Shown here in pieces: positions 1 through 10,654 of a stretch of DNA of 64,000 bases. This DNA comes from Eutreptiella sp. 'Long Island Sound 2002' (Eukaryota; Euglenozoa; Euglenophyceae; Eutreptiales; Eutreptiaceae), in assembly GCA_964036045.1 (NCBI GenBank), contig OZ038380.1:11072713-11136712 (forward strand), written 5' to 3'. Below the pieces are notes generated by a model, which made no database searches, was not told where the DNA came from, and worked only from the letters and a program-made list of their open reading frames with translations. The first letter of the stretch is position 1. Every line of letters begins with the position of its first letter. The position numbers and the translations under genes are program-made.

Positions 1-494
1 GTGGTTAGAACATCGGCTCCTCACGCCGATAGCCCGTGTTCAATCCCGGCGTGGGAGCTCCTTTCTGTGGCTTCAAGGCTCAGGTTCGACGACCCCAAGG
101 ATGTATTTCGGCCAGGTGGCAACGTGCACCACGGGGACATGATCTCAGCAACGATGAAAACAACAGAGATTCCGAACGAAAGGGGGAGAACTTTTTTGTT
201 GCTTCAAGGCTCAGTTTGACGATTCCAAGGCTGTATTTCGGCAAGGTGGCAACGTGTACAAGGGGGGCAATATCTCAGGAACGATCCTAGAAAGTGGAAA
301 TGATGGTAACAACTCCTAACATCCCCCCGGTTTGGGATGGCAGGGCAGGGCATGGATGTCAGCACTCCCTCCTTGTGGTCTATAGGTTAGGACTTCCGGT
401 GTTGGCCCGGACAACCAGGGTTCGATTCCCTGCCTGGAGCGTACCTTTTTCTCTGCCCGTTTTGTTTATTGGTCCCTGAAACAACAAGGGGCGT
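1..494 (+). repeat. Dimeric tRNA-derived SINE, copy 1 (left end cut by window edge)
   Basis: This block is nearly identical to 1961-2451; copy 1 has about 13 extra bases near 85-98. Its left end is a tRNA-like module entering the window at the D-loop (gtggttag) and carrying a B-box at about 34-45 (ttcaatccc). Its right end is a second tRNA-like module at 369-439, followed by TTTTT, a Pol III-type terminator. The unit is therefore two tRNA-like heads about 300 bp apart, an unusual SINE layout. Short ORFs inside it are not genes. Confidence 0.7.
369..439 (+). tRNA. tRNA-Glu-like module of the SINE (probable pseudo-tRNA)
   Basis: The sequence folds as a cloverleaf: 5-bp T stem around ttcgatt (CAGGG/CCCTG), perfect 5-bp anticodon stem (TCCGG/CCGGA), D-arm ggtctataggttagga, and an imperfect acceptor (CTCCTTG/CCTGGAG, about 5 of 7 pairs). 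The overall match is to eukaryotic tRNA-Glu, but the anticodon loop is TGTTGGC: position 33 is G rather than U and the anticodon reads TTG rather than TTC. A T5 tract follows within about 15 nt. I read it as a SINE promoter module rather than a working tRNA. Confidence 0.45.
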
Positions 495-1960
495 GTGATT
501 GTTAGCATTCTTCTTCTTCAACTTCTGATTGCTTTTGCGACTCTTGTTGTTCTGCTTCTTATTTTCCGGCTTCTGCCTCATGTTCGTATTGTGCTCACTC
601 TTTCTCTTTCTCTCACCAAAGAGGCGACGTAAAGTCGTCCTGATCCTCCTTGTCCTCCCCCTCGAACTCCTGTTTCTTGTCTTTTCAAGTGCCCAGAATA
701 TTACATTTTTGGGGATTTGATGTAGCAATGCTGTGTTGGACACATCCACGCCCGTGTCTTGGCGCTCTGGCGCTAAGCGACACGTAGAATGCGTGTTTGC
801 CTTGAGTTTTGTTTACCGATCGAGTCGCTGTGACAAGGCAGGATGGTTTGAGACGCATGGTCGAAAAGGCTGAAAATCTTGGACTGTTGCGGCTTGCTTG
901 TTGCTGGTTGCTTGTCGCTCGTCGCTGTGGGTTGCCGCTTGCCGCTTGCCAGTTGCTGTTATTTGGTGCCAGTTGCTGTGAGGCAGTTGCTGGGTGCTGG
1001 TTGCTGGGTCCTGGGAGCCAGTTGTTGGGGTTCCCCAGTAAAGGCCCTCTGCACTGGGACACCCTCTGCTCACACCCACAGCCTTTCCCCAGTGCGCCCT
1101 TGGTACTGGCACATCGCCTGCTCACCTCCACAGCCCTTTCCTAGCATCGACCCTTGGCATCGGGGTATCCAAACCCCCTAGCCCCACGGCAACAGCCCTT
1201 CAGTACAGAGAGCGAGCGGGTGGGAGAACAGGTGCAAGACGGGGGCCCAAAAACAGGCACAGGAGCAGAAAGGATGGAAAGGAGAGGGGCAAGGGCAAAA
1301 CGAGGGTAGAGGTGGATGCAGGGTTTGCTGATTGCTGATTGCTAGTGCCATTCGCTGTTGCCTGATTGCTAGTGCCATTTGCTGTTGCCGATTCCTGGCT
1401 GCTTGTTGCAGGGTGCTAGGTGCTGGTCGTTGATTGCTGCTGGCTGCCCGGTGCTGGTGACAACTTCCTCATTTGTTCAGGGCTCAAAGGCTGCGACGTT
1501 GCATCAGCCAACGGGCTCATGCATCTGCTGAAAGACTGTTATCAAGAGGCGCCAAGGGCAGAGCCCGTCGTGCCCTCCCGCCGCCGTTCTTCGTTTCTAG
1601 AGCACCTTCGTCGCCTCAGCGCAGCCTCCACTGAGCGTCGCCGGAGCTCCGGGTACTGTGCTGCCCCCGACCACCAGTGGTACGGTAGGCTGCAGTCACT
1701 GAACCCGCCCCCCCCCCCCCCCGGCCTCTGCGCTCACCAGTGAAGCTTCTACTTTCTCCCAGAGAGGGGAATGGATGAAAGGGGCAGGAGGCTGCAATCG
1801 TGAGCAGCCGCAACCCCCCCCCCCCTTTTTTCACAAAACCCGCTCTATAAATCATGACGAAAAGCATGTCGCAAAGACACATCCATTGTAACACAGTGTG
1901 CTATGCTTTCCCCCTGTTGTCGTTCATTATCTTTGGGGGGACGGCATGAAATCAGCAATC
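495..1960. other. No gene recognised; low-complexity TTGCTG-type sequence
   Basis: ORFs here overlap on both strands and match nothing I recognise. At about 885-1035 and 1325-1450 the sequence is an imperfect run of TTGC/GCTG words (ttgctggttgcttgtcgctcg style), which explains the Cys/Leu-rich and Gln/Asn-rich ORFs. Poly-C runs lie at about 1708-1722 and 1816-1826. Confidence 0.5.
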
Positions 1961-2029
1961 CTCCATAGTATAGTGGTTAGAACATCGGCTCCTCACGCCG
2001 ATAGCCCGTGTTCAATCCCGGCGTGGGAG
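1961..2029 (+). tRNA. tRNA-Glu(CTC)-like head of SINE copy 2 (degenerate)
   Basis: The A-box region (tatagtggttagaac) and B-box (gttcaatcc) are well kept. The anticodon arm pairs TCGGC/GCCGA around the loop TCCTCAC, giving anticodon CTC (Glu) but with C at position 33. The T stem and acceptor are mismatched (only CTCC/GGAG pair). It is probably a Pol III promoter remnant rather than a functional tRNA. Confidence 0.4.
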
Positions 2030-2325
2030 CTCCTTTCTGTGGCTTCAAGGCTCAGGGATGTATTTCGGCCAGGTGGCAACGTGCACCACGGGGACATGAT
2101 CTCAGCAACGATGAAAACAACAGAGATTCCGAACGAAAGGGGGAGAACTTTTTTGTTGCTCCAAGGCTCAGTTTGACGATCCCAAGGCTGTATTTCGGCA
2201 AGGTGGCAACGTGTACAAGGGGGGCAATATCTCAGGAACGATCCTAGAAAGTGGAAATGATGGTAACAACTCCTAACATCCCCCCGGTTTGGGATGGCAG
2301 GGCAGGGCATGGATGTCAGCACTCC

Positions 2326-2396
2326 CTCCTTGTGGTCTATAGGTTAGGACTTCCGGTGTTGGCCCGGACAACCAGGGTTCGATTCCCTGCCTGGAG
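2326..2396 (+). tRNA. tRNA-Glu-like 3' module of SINE copy 2 (probable pseudo-tRNA)
   Basis: Same sequence and same defects as the module at 369-439: good D, anticodon and T arms, weak acceptor, TTG at the anticodon with G33, and a TTTTT tract about 10 nt downstream. Confidence 0.45.
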
Positions 2397-2693
2397 CGTA
2401 CCTTTTTCTCTGCCCGTTTTGTTTATTGGTCCCTGAAACAACAAGGGGCGTCTTTTTGAAAGAGGGCCTCATGACTCTTTTTGACGGGAATGGCCTGTGT
2501 AACGGTGTGTAGTGGTAGCACACAGCTTCCTAACGATGCAGCCCGGGTTTACCTGCCAACCGTGGCTGAAGCTGGGGCAAGGGTAATCTGGCACTCCCAT
2601 CGGGGACACCCGTCGCAAAGTCTGCCTGAACCTGAAGTGACGACACCCGTCCGCAGCAGATTTTTCACTTCTTTTTTTTCATTTTCCCTTGGG

Positions 2694-2749
2694 TCCTAGA
2701 AAGTGGAAATGATGGTAACAACTCCTAACATCCCCCCGGTTTGGGACGG
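2694..2749 (+). repeat. Fragment of the SINE internal core
   Basis: cctagaaagtggaaatgatgg...cccccggtttggga.ggcag repeats the block found at about 285-340 and 2243-2300. It lacks both tRNA-like heads, so it is a truncated copy. Confidence 0.7.
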
Positions 2750-2841
2750 CAGTTGTACTTGGCTATTGGTTGTTCTAGGTAAGAGCAGTTGGACATCCTA
2801 CACTTTGCTACAAACTGCCACTTGTAATGGGCACCGGAGGG

Positions 2842-3122
2842 TGGGGATGCAAGTAGCACCGCAGGTACAATGAGGTGCAAGTACCACTGCGGGCACCATG
2901 AGGGTGCAAGTAGCATTGCAGTTGCCATGGATGTGTAAGTAGCAGTGGAAGCACTATGGGTATGCGAGTAGTACTGACGGCACAACAGGGGCGCAAGTAG
3001 CACTGTAGCCACCATGGGGCTTGCACGTAGCATTGCATGCACCACTGGGGTGCAAGTACCATGGCGTGTGCCATGCGGGTGCAAGTAGTGTTTCGGGTGT
3101 CATAGGGGTGCAAGTAGCAGCC
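2842..3122. repeat. Minisatellite, about 29-30 bp unit, about 9-10 copies
   Basis: The recurring unit is of the form tgcaagtagca..gc...ccatgggg. The Cys/His/Thr-rich minus-strand ORFs across it (2725-3160) are products of the repeat and not genes. Confidence 0.75.
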
Positions 3123-3170
3123 GCGCAAAAACTCTTGCTGTGCTTGGGGGCTTGGACCAAGATTTCAAAG

Positions 3171-3889
3171 GGGGCGCCTTAAGTGCAGTGTGCGCGCAGT
3201 GCACGCGCAGTGCAACTATTTGGGCGCCTAGCTGTACTGGAGACCCATGATTTGGGATACCAGGGGCATCATCGTTGCCCCTAGCGTAGGTTTTGATGCT
3301 TCTTCACATTGGGGATATGGCGTTTTTGGATTTTCACCCACTTTCACCCATTTCTACCCCTTTTCACACTTTTTTGCTCATCTCCACCATGGACTCCCAC
3401 ACTTTGGTGTGGGCCGTTGAGTTAGGGTGACGGACCTCCCGGTTTTTGTTTGACCACAGTCAAATGCCCTATGCGAGGCCGCATCACTGCTGATGAGGAT
3501 GCGTGGTTGTACCACAAGTGGAAACCGGAGGTTGACGTGGATTCCCGCCTGCAAGCCACTTTGCCCCCCGGTCCAGTTGAGGATGAGGTGGAGACATACG
3601 AGGCTTTGGCACTAGCTGGTAGGGTGAGTGAGCTTTCAAATGCAGCCACTCCGGAGCATTCTGATTTGACAATTGAACAAAAAAGAGGATATGTGTGTGG
3701 CTTTCCACATTTTGCATGATGTCTTATGTGACGGGAAGGTAGCTTGCATTTGTCTTTAGCTAGGGTAGTTTGGGTGACCTAGATTTAGGGGCATTTGGAA
3801 GGGGTGTGCCTTTGGGTTCTTTAGGGAGGACCCAGTCTAAAAGTAGCGCGCAGTGCGCGCGACGTGCGCACGCAGTGCAAGGATTCCCC
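3171..3889. mobile_element. Non-autonomous TIR element with subterminal 11-bp repeats, copy 1
   Basis: This 719-bp block has a diverged full-length relative at 30983-31765. The ends are inverted: GGGGCGCCTT at the left and AAGG..TCCCC at the right. CAAAG occurs immediately outside both ends (3166-3170 and 3890-3894), reading as a 5-bp target duplication. Just inside each end lie direct copies of an 11-bp unit close to CAGTGCGCGCG (about 3184-3212 and 3846-3880). The interior has no convincing transposase, so I call it a MITE-like element. Confidence 0.65.
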
Positions 3890-4125
3890 CAAAGTAGCCA
3901 ATGCAAGACCTTCTGCAACATCCAATAACCACTGCGTTCAGAGGTTGCAAGATTTTGGTGTTCTTTCTGCTTTCTGCTTTCTGCAATTCATGTTACGGAT
4001 TCCGGGGTGAGGGTGGGGGGCAGCAAACAGTACATACAAGGTGACAGGGCATGAGGAACAAAAGAAAAACGAATGAGGTAATCCTTGTGTGCAACGGCTG
4101 AAAATTAGAGTATGCATACAACCCT

Positions 4126-4735
4126 CAACCCCCCCCTCCCAAATCGGCGGCCGAATTTGGCCGAATTCGCCGATTTGTTCTACCAATTTGTTGCTTTTCT
4201 GAATTTCGCCGATTTGTTCCGCCGATTTGTGGGGGTTCTGTGATTTTGCCGATTCGTTCTGCCGACTTGTTGGGGCTTCTGGGACGATTGCAGATCAGAG
4301 CTGCAGACCCACCCAGCACACAGTGAGATGCAAATGGGAAGCCTCTGTGCATTCATCTTCTTCTAGCAGGCTTTGTTTGTGCATAGAAAACCTATTTTCT
4401 CAGCAAGACAAGTGACAAAAGATCCCAAGAAAAAAATCGGTCCCGGAATTGAACGCACGCTTGTCAAAGTTTTCAGCCAGGCATAAACCACTGGACCACC
4501 GCCATGCAGCTCCGGGACTATGTACAGACCGAGAGACGAAAAATTTTTTCCGAAAATTGAGAGATATTTTGGGTTCCCACATGACTCCAACTATTGAGCA
4601 ACCATAAGGAAGGTGTGTTTGGGGCCTGGGACTGAGATCTAGGGCACTGGGAGCCTGTTTTGCCAAAAAAAAATCGTCCGCCGAATTGTTCGCCGATTTG
4701 TTGGGATTTCTTTGCCGATTTGGGGGGGGGGGTTG
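4126..4735. mobile_element. Poly-C-tipped TIR element carrying a tRNA-like segment
   Basis: The left end (caaccccccc...aaatcggc) and right end (gccgatttgggggg...ttg) are inverted copies. Both ends contain multiple ttcgccgatttgtt words (about 4139-4283 and 4667-4722). No clear target duplication is visible. A tRNA-like stretch sits in the interior at 4434-4503 on the minus strand. No transposase ORF was found. Confidence 0.5.
4434..4503 (-). other. tRNA-like Pol III promoter segment
   Basis: On the minus strand there is a canonical A-box (tggtccagtgg) and B-box (cgttcaattcc) about 40 nt apart, then a T7 run shortly after (a-run at 4429-4436 on the plus strand). The middle carries ctgaaaac, resembling a tRNA-Phe anticodon loop, but the stems do not pair well. 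It is best read as a decayed tRNA or SINE head. Confidence 0.3.
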
Positions 4736-5581
4736 AATCCTGTGCTTGTTGGTGGCAGCCCTGATTGATTGACCCAGGTTCATCTTAGGCCGTCGGTGCA
4801 CACACTGCTCTCGTGCTGGCTTCAGCCGGCCCGGTCGCCGGACCCAGCAGTGCAAAAGTGAGTGGGTGGGCCGCGTTGGCATAGGGGCAGGTGGGGGGGT
4901 GGGGGCTCAGAAAAGGGAGGCATGGGAGATCCAATTAGCGGGTGTTTGGGCGCCGACATAGGCGGGATGGCAGAAGACAGGGAATGGGACATGGGGTCAA
5001 TCACCTTGTTTTCAAAATACCAATATCCTTGCAGATAGCTGGCAGGCTGTCTAAACTGAGACGGAATATCTGTATAGTGCACAAGGGACAGCCAGGCACC
5101 TTGCGATCTGTAGGTCCTAGCCGTGGGCTGAGGACCTTCAAGAAGATATCAGGCGAGAATGGGGCCAGGTGGATAGCCAAGCAACGACCAAGGGGTGTGA
5201 GGCAGGACAGTACGCGAGCACACCGTGTACACTTAGATTGTGTTGGTTGGAGGAATGGGGGCACGATGCTTTTTTCGTCATGCCAAAAGGTGGCAAAGTG
5301 GTGGAAACCTGCTCTGGACCGAAGCCCGAGGGGGAGTGTTAGTGCACTGGGCATCTCTTTGGGCCCATTGCCCACCCATGACCATTTTCGAATCCCTCTT
5401 TGCTTTGCCTCACCCCATATCCACACCAAACAGTCCACAAATTGAGTGACCCCTTGAGTTTGGCATATGGAGTCACAATCCACAAACTTCTGTGGCCCCT
5501 TGAGTTGGGGATATGCAGAGGTTTTATGGCTGCATGCTCGGAGACAAAAGGAACGTTGACAAACAAGCTCAGAAGCAGAAA
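4736..5581. other. Unassigned; minus-strand open frame of 207 codons at 5001-5624
   Basis: The minus frame from 5624 to 5001 is uninterrupted but resembles no family I know. Plus-strand frames over the same bases are also fairly open. It directly follows the transposase-like remnant on the same strand, so it may be decayed downstream transposon sequence. Around 5432-5516 a short segment (cacaa.tt...ccccttgagtt) is repeated twice. Confidence 0.25.
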
Positions 5582-5920
5582 TCATCCGCACCACCTTCCA
5601 CCTTTGAAAGGTAAAATGGGCCAAAGCTTTTGATCATCAGTAAAATAGTTTATTGGTAGTGTGGCCACCTTCTTCAAATCTTTCTCGGCGATAGGGTCTG
5701 GGCCCACCACATCATCCACACCCTTCACAGCGAAGGAAATGAGAGCACGTGTGTATCTTGTGAAAAAGATTGATGATTCATCCATGTTGCAAACACATGT
5801 GAAGCGGTAGTTGGGTGCTGCTTGTCTTTTTTGGGGCAAGTTGAGGTGTAGGTATGGGTATGGAGAGAGTCCTGCCACCTGCACACTGTCGGGTGGGCAG
5901 TTACTTGGCACCCACCTCAT
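5582..5920 (-). pseudogene. DDE transposase remnant (pogo/Tigger-like, DDE_1 superfamily)
   Basis: The 112-codon minus-strand frame contains CNMDESSIFF near residues 44-53. This resembles the first catalytic-Asp block (N-M/V/L-D-E-T/S) of pogo/Tigger DDE transposases, and D47 would be the catalytic residue. It is followed at the usual distance by KG (66-67), KK (83-84) and a terminal PILPFKG (101-107), matching the family's 'P..IFKG' block at the end of the first catalytic segment. The N-terminal DNA-binding part and the second and third acidic residues are not found in frame. It is therefore a fragment, or one exon of a decayed gene. The assignment rests on motif spacing and not on a search. 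Confidence 0.45.
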
Positions 5921-7771
5921 GAGGCCATGGGTCAGCCATTGCCGCAGACATGCTTCATTGGGGGTGTGCGCAGTGAAAAGGGTAAGAGATTCTGTACACT
6001 AGGATTCCATCAACGGTGAGTGCAACTCACATTGGATCTCAAATCCCATGCAGGGCAGCCGCTCCCACCGACACCCCAGACGCGCTTCGAGGGGAAAGAG
6101 ATGTCTCTGCAAGAGAAAGGACGGGTTCTCAGGCTGGTGGTCACCCTCCTGGGCAGAGCACCAGGGACGGAGTCAATCCTACCGGCGGCCATCACCACCG
6201 GATGCCGGTCCCTCGTCCCGCTGGGGGCGGGAACGGTGGTGGGGGTCAAGGAAGGCCTATCTTCACGGGTCCCATGGGAGTATGGCATCACGTGCAAAGT
6301 ATCCGGTGGTACAGTGCTGAGCGTTGGGCCTTGCAGCAGCAGGCCAGGACGTCACGGCAGAGACGGAAAGCGCAACAGGGGCAGGCTAGGCAAGTGGGCT
6401 CGGCGCCTACGGCAGGACAACGAGAACACTGCCCGGGGAGGGGCGGAGCGAAACGCTGCGTAGGGGCGTACGCTATGGATTTCTACGCGGGGCCGGTGCT
6501 GGCCCGGGGCGCCAGGCGGGATTTCTCCAGGCTAACCCCACTTGTCCTTTTTTTCTTTTTCCGGCAACCATGTTTTTCAATCACAAGCATACATACAAGT
6601 ATAAAGAAGTTCGAAATGGATGGAATGATAAAGTGCTTGCTCGGCAAAAATCAGCACGAAATTGTCTGCTAATGACTCTCAATGTTTTGGGAGGAGATAA
6701 GAAGCAAATAATCTCGAGGCTTATGATAACAGAATGTTAATAGACCCCTGAAGGGCCTCTTGCTTGGGCTCCACAGCTAACCCTCTTTGAGTCCGGCACT
6801 CCACAGGCTTTAGACGTCATATTGACAGCGGCCTCTTGCGATACTGGGGGCTGATCAATTGGCAACCCTAACCCGATCCCCTTCAATCATGTGTGTCACT
6901 TGTCGCCTAAGGTGCCTTGCGGCCCTAGGACGGCTCATGTCGCATAGTGAGAGGACAACGGAGCGAGCCAGCGTGGGCAGTGGCTACAGCCATTTTGCAG
7001 TAGTTCCAGTTTATGTGGCTCTCCCTAATCAGATGCCTGGTCTCTTCAAAGATGTGACGCAACGATCACATAACATGCATCCCCATCTTGGGATGTTGGA
7101 TCAACTGTCCCAACCACTTGAGGAAAACATTCGCCAGCAGGAAGGTGGTTGCCGCTGGGAATGAGTTGCCAGACCACTTGCGGGCCATGCGTCATCAACT
7201 TCTCATTTACCCACTGCCTCAAAAAGCGGTGGACAGATTCTTTACTGAAGACGCCTCCGGCGCTGTGCCCGCAGCTGCCCGTTTGCGGCCCCTACCGCAC
7301 AAAGACATGCAGAGTGTCATACGTCCAGACTTTGCCATTGGGAGCCGGGAAAAGGTTTGCGGGAGCGGGGGGGGGTCACGTGCAATAGCACAGGGTTCCT
7401 CCGGGGGAGTCATACAATGCAAAGGGGCATGCTGTGCACGCCGTAGTGCCGGGCAGCTTCGCAGGAGTACCACAGAAAGATGTAGCCAAGAGGCCCAAGG
7501 GCACAACTGGCGGTGTTTGGAGGCGCAACAGGCATCTCTTGGCAGATCCCACACGACACCTTTGTTGCACTTGTACCCACCGCAGATGAGCGGCGACACC
7601 CATGCACCATCGCCTCCACTTCCTCTTCCAGCTGATTCCATGCTGCAGCCAACTGATGCTCCTTTTCTCCTGTGCACACGGCGTCCCAACTACCTCACTG
7701 GACACGGGTGTTGCAGGGAGCGTGCCTCTGTGCGGGGCTCAACCTGCGGACAGTGGCTCGGTGGCTGTTTG
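5921..7771. other. No assigned gene; GC-rich open frame at 6020-6463
   Basis: Between 6016 and 6540 all three plus frames are open because the DNA is GC-rich. The frame 6020-6463 (147 codons) has the most protein-like composition (alternating hydrophobic and Gly-rich stretches, then a basic tail) but no recognised domain. 6540-7090 is AT-richer with nothing recognisable. The open frame that leads into the DUF1115 gene begins at 7088, but its first roughly 230 codons look like non-conserved sequence. Confidence 0.25.
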
Positions 7772-8332
7772 ATGGCCGCCCTCTCGGTCCTTGCACTCTG
7801 GGGCGGGCTGCAACACTGGAGCTTCCGACGGACGCAGCTCCTCGTCAACTCCATTGCCGGCACGACTGTGAACGTGCGACCGTGGCGTAGCGCTCCGTCT
7901 TTCGTGCCATCGCACAAAACTGCACAATTTGCGTCGTCAGCGCCGGGGAACACTGCGGTGTCAGCATCGCCAGGCGGCGCCGCAGCGGACAAGGACAAGA
8001 CGGTCATGATCGCGATCTCCTCGCACCACATTTACAACAAGAACAAGAAGAGGCTGATTGTCAAGATGGCGGAGAAGTTCAAGCTGACGGGGATGTACAA
8101 GTTTGGGAAGCCGGGGCGCATCGTTATCGAGGGCCCGCCGTATTACATCAAAGAGTACACGAAGGCGCTGAAGTCGCAGAAGTGGCAGCGCCTCCAGGTT
8201 GTGGACGAGCGGGTCATGCCCGGTCGGAGCTTCGACACGTTTGCGGAGGTCGAAACGGACCCGGAAATCCGCACCGCGCTGCAGGAGGTGGATCTGCAGG
8301 AGGTGTTCGACAAGCTGGTGCGGCCTTGGTGA
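7772..8332 (+). CDS. RWDD2-type C-terminal domain protein (DUF1115)
   Basis: The predicted protein has 186 residues from the ATG at 7772; the frame is open back to 7088. Residues about 78-186 match the DUF1115 domain found at the C-terminus of RWDD2-family proteins and of the splicing factor PRP3. Visible landmarks are ISSHHIYNKNKKR (82-94), a Leu-Thr-Gly followed by KFGKPGRIVIEG (110-121) and KSQKWQRLQV (134-143). The biochemical role of this domain is not established. The first 70 residues start hydrophobic (MAALSVLALW) and become Ser/Ala/Thr-rich and basic, which could be an organelle-targeting extension or non-coding sequence upstream of an unseen splice site. The N-terminal RWD domain of animal RWDD2 is absent, so either this is a stand-alone DUF1115 protein or earlier exons were missed. 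I preferred ATG 7772 over 7088 because residues before it show no conserved pattern. High third-position GC supports real coding. Confidence 0.75.
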   Translation: MAALSVLALWGGLQHWSFRRTQLLVNSIAGTTVNVRPWRSAPSFVPSHKTAQFASSAPGNTAVSASPGGAAADKDKTVMIAISSHHIYNKNKKRLIVKMAEKFKLTGMYKFGKPGRIVIEGPPYYIKEYTKALKSQKWQRLQVVDERVMPGRSFDTFAEVETDPEIRTALQEVDLQEVFDKLVRPW

Positions 8333-10015
8333 TGCTGCGCCCGGGTTCCGCCGGGCTTGTAGGTGCAAAGTGCAGGTGCTGTGACGACTGGAAGTGACGA
8401 CGAGGGTGAGCGGTAGGGCTCAGCCTCAGGGGCTGTGATTCCTGCCCCAGCTCTTTCCGGAGGGAGTTTGTCCCCCGTACACTACACTGTGGCCAATCGC
8501 ATGCCGAGGGACAAGAGTGGGGTGTTTGAATGCGGTGCCGTCCCTGCATCTCTTTGGCCCATACCTGAATTGTGGATCAACGAGCATGCTTATGCTGAGG
8601 GTGAGGGTAAGGTAGGACAAGGATTGTGGTGCCCGTGAGAGCATGGGCAAGGGCAAGGGCAAGGGCAGCGCTCAGTACATGATATGGTGGATTGAGGTCA
8701 AGAGATTAACAGTCGGGGAATGAGATTGGGGGCGGTGAGAGTGGGGGGGGGCGGCTGAGAGGGGGGGGATGAGAGGGGTTCCATGCATTTGCAATCAGCG
8801 GCACCCCAAGACGGTACGTCCGCATGCAGTACTGCCCGGCCTCTGTACATTCGCTGCCGGGAGGATGTCCACTGAGCAGACCTACTCCGCGCTGAATGGA
8901 AATCCGGTCTCAGTCAAGCGCAAGTGCACCCGCCCCCTGTCCGGGCCCTCTTCCCCATCATAGGCCCTGAGCATTGAGCATTGAGGTTCAGCGCCGAAGG
9001 CGACGGAAGGAAACTTTGTACATGTGCCAAAAACTGCACATAATCCGCGTCCATTGCCGTTCAGGACTGCGCACAGCGTGCCCTTTCTCATTGGCTGCGA
9101 GGATGACTCCATGATGGTCAGTCAATATGAGGTCCCGCTAGTTCCGCAACCAGACCTATACCCAGCCTCGCGGTCCTTGCGAGGACCGGACGCGCAGATG
9201 ACCGGGCAGTGGATGCGGCATTGTGTCCAAATACCAGGCCACGCCAAAGGCCGAGTATCCGAACCCTTTCCTGCCCACACTACAATGGTGTGCAGCATGA
9301 TACCAGCAGATGAGGGCTTTCATCAGAGCACCATGGAGGGACATGGCTAACCGTCCCACAAGGAAACCTAACCGTTTGAGCAGGTGGAGCCTCTTGCCAT
9401 ACAGGCGTGGAGGACCCCCTCCATCACCGTGGCACCTACACATGGCACGCAGCCCATGGGCTATTGCTCCTGAATATGATGCCCTCCCCCCCTTCGCCTG
9501 GCTTACCCAGGTCTGGACCAAGAAAAACAATGCATAGTGTAACTTTCACGTCTCCCAAGTACTGGGCAATTTTCTTTTTCACAAAGGAAGGGGTTTTGCC
9601 ATCTGTTGCAATCTGTGGGATGCATGCCACCAGCCTGAAAAGGACATTCCAGCATAGGGACAATGGTGTAGTACAATGGAAGGCAATGTCGCAGCAAGTG
9701 CCACAGGTGGGCGACCAAAAACAGCATCTCTTGGAGCAACCTCCTCGCAATGGGCCCTACCCATTGCACAGACAGGGTGGTGTCCCACAGTGTCTTAGAC
9801 AAAATTCGGGTCACGGCGCAAATCATAGAGGAGCACACCAAGTGTGCCACGTTCACCAGTGCTCCATGACGTTTCGGAGCACAATATCTCCAATGAGACT
9901 GACATTCTCTAGGTTAGGTTGCTGACCATTGAACGAGCCCTCAAGTGCATTACCCAGGATACTTCATTTGTCACAGCGAAAGGCGCCTTAAGGGATTCAG
10001 AGAATGATTGTTGAC
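8333..10015. other. No gene recognised
   Basis: Overlapping ORFs occur on both strands. The minus-strand frames 9156-9530, 9436-9750 and 9503-9856 together have a hydrophobic, Leu/His/Trp/Cys-rich composition. They switch frame repeatedly, so they may be remnants of a decayed gene, but nothing is identifiable. G runs occur at about 8735-8768. Confidence 0.4.
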
Positions 10016-10637
10016 GGCAATATCGTTGTGCGAAAAAAAAGGTAGTCATTGCGAGACCCAATTTTGAGAAAAAGAGGCGTCTTTGGATGGCATTGGGGCT
10101 TAGTGCATGTTTGGGAGGGTTTCGCCGCAGCCCCTTTCGCCTCGGCTCGCCTTGCCAAGCCAAGCCAAGGCATGGCGGGCATGGCATGGCATGGTTTGGT
10201 ATGGTGTGCTTGCACGTTATCATCTGATGTGTCTTGTTGAAGGCATCTTACTCCAAAACTGTGTGATGGGATATGCTTGGGTTTTTTTGTAGAGTTGTGT
10301 TTTGGCCTCTGCAATCTAGATCTGCGAAAAAAAGTAAGCACGACGAGACCCGATTTTGAGACAACCGGGCGTCTTTGGATGGCATTGGGGGTTAGTGCAT
10401 GTTTGGGAGGGTTTGAATGCAGATCCTCTCCCCACACACACTTGCGCTCGCTCGCCTCGGCTCGCCTTGCCAAGCCAAGCCAAGGCATGGCTGGCATGGC
10501 ATGGCATGGCATGGTTTGGTATGGTGTGCTTGCACGTTATCATCCGATGTGTCTTGTTGAGGGAACCTTACTCCAAACTTGGGGGATGCGATGTGCCTGG
10601 GGGCTTTTTAGATGTGCGTTTTGGCCACGGCAATATA
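10016..10637. repeat. Tandem duplication, two units of about 295-330 bp
   Basis: Unit 1 (about 10016-10308) and unit 2 (about 10309-10637) share gcgaaaaaaa, gagaccc.attttgag, gcgtctttggatggcattgg, the ATGGC-rich stretch (ggcatggc...ggcatggcatgg) and cacgttatcat.tgatgtg. A third copy begins at about 10630 (ggcaatatagttgtg) and stops. The ORFs across it are repeat by-products. Confidence 0.8.
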
Positions 10638-10654
10638 GTTGTGTGAAAGGCCAG

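Larger units (their letters stand above)
1961..2451 (+). repeat. Dimeric tRNA-derived SINE, copy 2 (complete)
   Basis: This is the full-length counterpart of 1-494. It opens with a tRNA-like module (1961-2029), has an internal unit with two related cores (ggctcag..., tatttcggc.aggtggcaacgtg), and closes with the second tRNA-like module (2326-2396) and a TTTTT tract. A third, partial copy of the internal core lies at 2694-2749. Two copies within 2 kb of each other suggest a recently active family or a local duplication. Confidence 0.75.

Noticed and set aside
369-439. Functional tRNA gene
   Set aside because: Position 33 is not U, the acceptor stem is mismatched, and an identical copy occurs within a longer repeat at 2326-2396, so a SINE module is more likely.
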